A stretch of 64,000 nucleotides of DNA from Gammaproteobacteria bacterium (GTDB lineage: Bacteria > Pseudomonadota > Gammaproteobacteria > JADZEE01). A program made the position numbers and the translations under genes. Below are positions 60,486-64,000 of this stretch, piece after piece. The first letter of the stretch is position 1. Every line of letters begins with the position of its first letter. The DNA is taken from NCBI GenBank assembly GCA_020850735.1, contig JADZEE010000001.1, forward strand, positions 186,001-250,000, in the 5' to 3' direction. The notes below the pieces were generated by a model, which saw nothing but the letters and a program-made list of their open reading frames with translations, had not been told where the DNA came from and ran no database searches.

Positions 60486-61999
60486 CCGCGGTGATGACGC
60501 GTATATCAGGGGTGAGGCTGAGCGAGCTGCTGGCGGGTATCGCCGTGGTGCCTGCGGGCTGCGATCCGACCGTCACCGACTTGGTTGCGGATCACCGTGA
60601 CGTGCGTCCGGGGGCCTGTTTTCTCGCTCTGCCGGGCGCCAGCCACGACGGCGCCGCGTTCTCCAACGCTGCCGCAGCCGCGGGTGCAGCCGCCATCGTG
60701 ACCGAAAGCGCGGTCGCCGATCTGCCGGCCGGCGTCGCCGTGCTCCGCGTCGAGCGCCTGCGCGAGCGGGTCGCTGTCATCGCGGCGCGATTTTTCGGCG
60801 AGCCTGCACGCGCGCTCGAACTGGTCGGCGTCACCGGAACCAACGGCAAGACCACGGTGACGCATCTGGTCGCCAACGCGCTGGCACGATGCGATCGCGC
60901 ACCGGCGTGCGCGGTGATCGGCACGCTCGGTTACGGCCGTCCCGGGCGGCTCACGCCGACCGGTATGACCACGCCGGAACCGGTCATGCTCCAGCGCATC
61001 CTCGCCGAGCTGCGCGACACGGGATTCCAGGCGGCGGTGCTGGAGGTGTCCTCGCACGCCCTGGCCCAGGCACGGGTGCAGGGCATCGCTTTCCGTACGG
61101 CCGTATTTACCAACCTCAGTCGCGATCATCTCGATTACCACGAGAGCTTCGCCGCGTATGCCGAAGCCAAGGCGGGTCTTTTCCTGCAACCCGGGTTGCG
61201 TTATGCCGTCCTGAATCTGGACGATGCCTATGCGCGCGGACTGCTCGATCGTGTGTCCCCGACGGTCACCGCGATCGGTTACACCATGAACGCCCATCTG
61301 ATCGAACCGCTGCCGGCGATTTGCGTTCGCGGCCGCTTGCTGGAGTCCTCGGCGGCGGGAACACGCATGCAGGTCGTCAGTGGGCAAGCGACGGTGGACT
61401 TGGAATCACCGCTCGTCGGCCGGTTCAACGCGGCCAACCTGCTCGCCGCCGTCGCCACTTTGCTGTCATTCGACGTCCCGCTCGCCAGTGCGGCGGCGGC
61501 GCTGGCCCGTGTGCAGGGTGCGCCGGGACGGCTGGAACGATTCGGTGGCTCCGGCAACGATCCGCTCGTGCTCGTGGACTACGCGCACACGCCCGACGCC
61601 CTCGAGCAGGCACTGTCGGCCGCACGCCTGCTCGGCGACGGCGGGCTCTGGTGCGTGTTCGGCTGCGGTGGCGATCGTGATCGCGGCAAGCGCGCGCAAA
61701 TGGGGGCGATCGCATCCGCACTCGCTGACCACGTGTTGCTCACCAACGACAATCCGCGCACCGAATCGCCGGGACGCATTCTCGACGAGATTGCGGCCGG
61801 TGTCGTCTCGCCACCGGGCTGCATGCGCGAACCGGACCGTGAGCGCGCCATCCGCACGGCAATCGCCGCTGCCGGGGCCGGCGACGTGGTGCTCGTCGCC
61901 GGCAAGGGTCACGAGGACTACCAGCAGATCGGTACGCAGCGATTTGCCTTCAGTGACCGCGCGGTGGTGCTGGCGGCGCTGCGCGCGGGCCGGGCATGA
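60482..61999 (+). CDS. murE: UDP-MurNAc-tripeptide synthetase (meso-DAP adding)
   Basis: The product has 505 residues. ATP-binding GVTGTNGKTTVTH near residue 116, the Mur ligase central domain, and DNPR (423-426), the motif that selects meso-diaminopimelate rather than lysine. This predicts mDAP-type peptidoglycan, as in Gram-negatives. It acts in the cytoplasm on UDP-MurNAc-L-Ala-D-Glu. Overlaps murF by 4 bases. Confidence 0.96.
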   Translation: MTAVMTRISGVRLSELLAGIAVVPAGCDPTVTDLVADHRDVRPGACFLALPGASHDGAAFSNAAAAAGAAAIVTESAVADLPAGVAVLRVERLRERVAVIAARFFGEPARALELVGVTGTNGKTTVTHLVANALARCDRAPACAVIGTLGYGRPGRLTPTGMTTPEPVMLQRILAELRDTGFQAAVLEVSSHALAQARVQGIAFRTAVFTNLSRDHLDYHESFAAYAEAKAGLFLQPGLRYAVLNLDDAYARGLLDRVSPTVTAIGYTMNAHLIEPLPAICVRGRLLESSAAGTRMQVVSGQATVDLESPLVGRFNAANLLAAVATLLSFDVPLASAAAALARVQGAPGRLERFGGSGNDPLVLVDYAHTPDALEQALSAARLLGDGGLWCVFGCGGDRDRGKRAQMGAIASALADHVLLTNDNPRTESPGRILDEIAAGVVSPPGCMREPDRERAIRTAIAAAGAGDVVLVAGKGHEDYQQIGTQRFAFSDRAVVLAALRAGRA

Positions 62000-63345
62000 T
62001 CACGATGCGCCTGTCCGCCGCCGCCGCCCGCCTCGAGGCACGTCTGCTCGGTGACGATCGCAGCTTCACGGGCGTGAGCATCGACAGCCGCACCGTGCAC
62101 GCGGACGAGCTGTTCGTCGCGCTCGCTGGAGCGCGGCACGATGGCCACGATCACCTTGCCGATGCCGCCGCCCGCGGCGCCGCCGGTGCCATGGTCGCAC
62201 GCGCTTCGTCGGCTGTGCTGCCGCGATTGCTGGTGGCCGATACCCGCGCCTCCATGGGATGTCTGGCGGGCCACTGGCGCTCGCGATTCCGGCTACCGGT
62301 CGTTGCTGTGACCGGCAGCAACGGCAAGACCACGGTGAAGGAGATGCTCGCCGCAGTCCTCTCGCGTGTCGGGGCCACGCTCGCGACGCGCGGCAACCTG
62401 AATAACGACATCGGTGTGCCCCTGACCTTGTTCGGCCTCGGCGAGACACACCGCTACGCGGTGGTCGAGATGGGGGCCAATCATGCGGGCGAGATTGCCG
62501 CACTCGGGGCGATCGTCCGGCCGACGGTTTCGGTGGTGACGCAGTGCGCGCCGGCCCACCTTGCCGGTTTCGGCAGCATCGAGGGCGTCGCGCGGGCGAA
62601 GGGCGAGATTTTCTCGGCCCTGCCGGATGATGGCATCGCGGTCGTCAACGCAGATGATCCCTACGCCGATCTCTGGTTGCGGCTGGCGGGTACGCGCCGG
62701 GTGCTGCAGTTCTCCATGCAACGCGCGGCCGACGTCCGCGCGCACGATCGCGGCCTCGACTCTGACGGTCACCGTCGAATCGAGTTCGAGACCTGCCACG
62801 GCCTTACCGAGGTGTCGTTGCCGCTGCTCGGTCGCCACAACGTCCTCAATGCCGCTGCCACCGTCGCCAGTGCGCTCGCTCTGGGGATCGCACCGGCGTC
62901 GTGGCGCGACGGGCTGCAGGCCATGCAGCCGGTGAGCGGGCGCCTGGAGCTGCACGCAGGCGCTCGCGGCAGCCGCATCGTCGACGATACCTACAACGCC
63001 AATCCGGGTTCCCTCGCCGCTGCGCTCGAAACCCTGGCCGAATTGCCGGGCCGGCACTGGCTGGTGCTCGGCGACATGGGTGAGCTCGGTGCCGACAGCG
63101 AGGTCATGCACCGGCGCGCCGGTGCCGCGGTACGTGCGACGGGTGTCGAGCGGCTGTACACCGTGGGCGAGCTCGCCGGTCTTGCGGCCGACGAGTTCGG
63201 CGCGGGCGCCGAGCGCTGCGCCGACGTGGCCGCGGTTGCGGCCGCGGTCGCAGGCGACCTCGTCGCCGGTGTCACCGTGCTCGTCAAGGGTTCGCGTACC
63301 GCCCGCATGGAACGGGTCGTGAACTTCCTGTTGGGCAGGAGATGA
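61996..63345 (+). CDS. murF: UDP-MurNAc-tripeptide-D-Ala-D-Ala ligase
   Basis: The product has 449 residues. [11 protein letters not shown] (from 107) is the ATP loop; [13 protein letters not shown] and [11 protein letters not shown] are MurF signatures, and [22 protein letters not shown] is the conserved C-terminal segment. It adds D-Ala-D-Ala, completing the cytoplasmic pentapeptide precursor. mraY starts 4 bases after its stop. Confidence 0.96.
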   Translation: MITMRLSAAAARLEARLLGDDRSFTGVSIDSRTVHADELFVALAGARHDGHDHLADAAARGAAGAMVARASSAVLPRLLVADTRASMGCLAGHWRSRFRLPVVAVTGSNGKTTVKEMLAAVLSRVGATLATRGNLNNDIGVPLTLFGLGETHRYAVVEMGANHAGEIAALGAIVRPTVSVVTQCAPAHLAGFGSIEGVARAKGEIFSALPDDGIAVVNADDPYADLWLRLAGTRRVLQFSMQRAADVRAHDRGLDSDGHRRIEFETCHGLTEVSLPLLGRHNVLNAAATVASALALGIAPASWRDGLQAMQPVSGRLELHAGARGSRIVDDTYNANPGSLAAALETLAELPGRHWLVLGDMGELGADSEVMHRRAGAAVRATGVERLYTVGELAGLAADEFGAGAERCADVAAVAAAVAGDLVAGVTVLVKGSRTARMERVVNFLLGRR

Positions 63346-63349
63346 ACGG

Positions 63350-64000
63350 ATGCTGATGTTTTTCGCCGACTGGATGAGTGTCTACTACAGCGGCTTCAAC
63401 GTCTTTCAGTACCTGACCCTGCGCACGATCTTCGGTGTACTCACGGCGCTCGGAATCGCCCTGTTGATCGGCCCGGCGATGATCCGTCACCTGAGCCGTT
63501 ACCAGATCGGTCAGAGCGTGCGCAGCGATGGTCCCCAGTCCCACCTCGTCAAGGCGGGGACGCCGACGATGGGGGGGTTGCTCATCCTCGTTTCGGTGAC
63601 GGCCAGCACCCTGCTGTGGGCGGATCTTCGCAACCGTTTCGTCTGGATCGTGCTGCTGACGACACTGCTTTTCGCGCTGGTCGGATTCGCCGACGACTAT
63701 TCCAAGATCACGCGCCGCGACTCGCGCGGCCTGCCGGCACGAAACAAGTACCTCTGGCAGTCGCTCATCGCGCTGTGCGCGGCGCTCGCGCTCTACCTGA
63801 CCGCCAGATCGCCGGTGGAAACCGGGCTCATCGTCCCGTTCGTCAAAGCGGTCGAGATCGATCTCGGCTGGTTTTTCGTCGTGCTCGCCTACTTCGTGAT
63901 CGTCGGTTCGAGCAACGCCGTGAATCTCACCGATGGCCTCGACGGTTTGGCGATCCTTCCCACCGTGATGATTGCCGGTGCCCTCATCGTGTTCGCGTAT
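63350..64000 (+). CDS. mraY: Phospho-MurNAc-pentapeptide transferase MraY (3' end cut off by window edge)
   Basis: The first 217 residues are present and the frame is open to the right edge; relatives have about 360. Hydrophobic helices alternate with the catalytic loops [20 protein letters not shown] (Asp pair for Mg2+ binding) and [13 protein letters not shown]. The start MLMFFADWM could also be the second ATG two codons in. It makes lipid I at the inner membrane, the next step after MurF. Confidence 0.95.
   Translation, partial: MLMFFADWMSVYYSGFNVFQYLTLRTIFGVLTALGIALLIGPAMIRHLSRYQIGQSVRSDGPQSHLVKAGTPTMGGLLILVSVTASTLLWADLRNRFVWIVLLTTLLFALVGFADDYSKITRRDSRGLPARNKYLWQSLIALCAALALYLTARSPVETGLIVPFVKAVEIDLGWFFVVLAYFVIVGSSNAVNLTDGLDGLAILPTVMIAGALIVFAY

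Overview
The window is a strongly GC-rich, densely coded stretch of bacterial chromosome with long runs of overlapping genes. It looks like a gammaproteobacterium outside the enterics. The right half keeps a gene order known from Pseudomonas and its relatives: mlaFEDCB-ibaG-murA-hisG-hisD-degS/algW, then petABC-sspAB, a reverse-strand lpoA-yraN-diaA-dolP block, rsmI-rnpB, and the mraZ-rsmH-ftsL-ftsI-murE-murF-mraY cell-wall/division cluster. No phage, IS element, CRISPR array or rRNA is visible. I cannot name the genus.

Layout. 1-7.6 kb: the start of a pseB-like sugar-nucleotide dehydratase (cut by the left edge), an orphan lipoprotein, a 69-residue orphan with its own terminator, a sodium/solute symporter with its small DUF3311-type partner, a MoxR ATPase with a VWA protein, a DUF1223 exported protein and a Rap1a-like secreted protein. 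7.6-13.4 kb: the most unusual locus. Two long paralogues (848 and 843 residues), each with two cyclic-nucleotide-binding-like domains, a rhodanese domain and about 400 residues of coiled coil, are transcribed away from each other around a YdcH-like small protein and a CRP-like site. 13.4-26 kb: SrkA kinase, an HAD phosphatase, peroxiredoxin plus thioredoxin reductase, an M16 presequence-protease-like enzyme, the first copy of a ~150-bp dispersed repeat, an orphan lipoprotein, FolE and a TrkA/TrkH potassium uptake pair. 26-32 kb: an acyl-CoA dehydrogenase, a histone-deacetylase-family protein with a Tat-like signal, and an ada-alkB alkylation-repair pair. 32-39.8 kb: tRNA-Leu(CAA), queA-tgt, yajC-secDF, pdxB, gloA and a DUF4399 protein. 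39.9-64 kb: the conserved envelope, respiration and division blocks listed above.

How the genes work together. The right half is a cell-envelope supply region: phospholipid transport (Mla), UDP-GlcNAc commitment (MurA), lipoprotein and periplasmic quality control (DegS-like, LpoA, DolP), and the core dcw cluster, whose mraZ promoter carries three 10-bp-phased MraZ boxes. The bc1 complex (petABC) has its own extended -10 promoter. queA-tgt (queuosine) and yajC-secDF (export) form one rightward run. The second copy of the dispersed repeat lies exactly between the rsmI stop codon and the rnpB promoter. The least explained material is the double paralogue locus, the repeat, the exported HDAC-like protein, and several orphan exported proteins.
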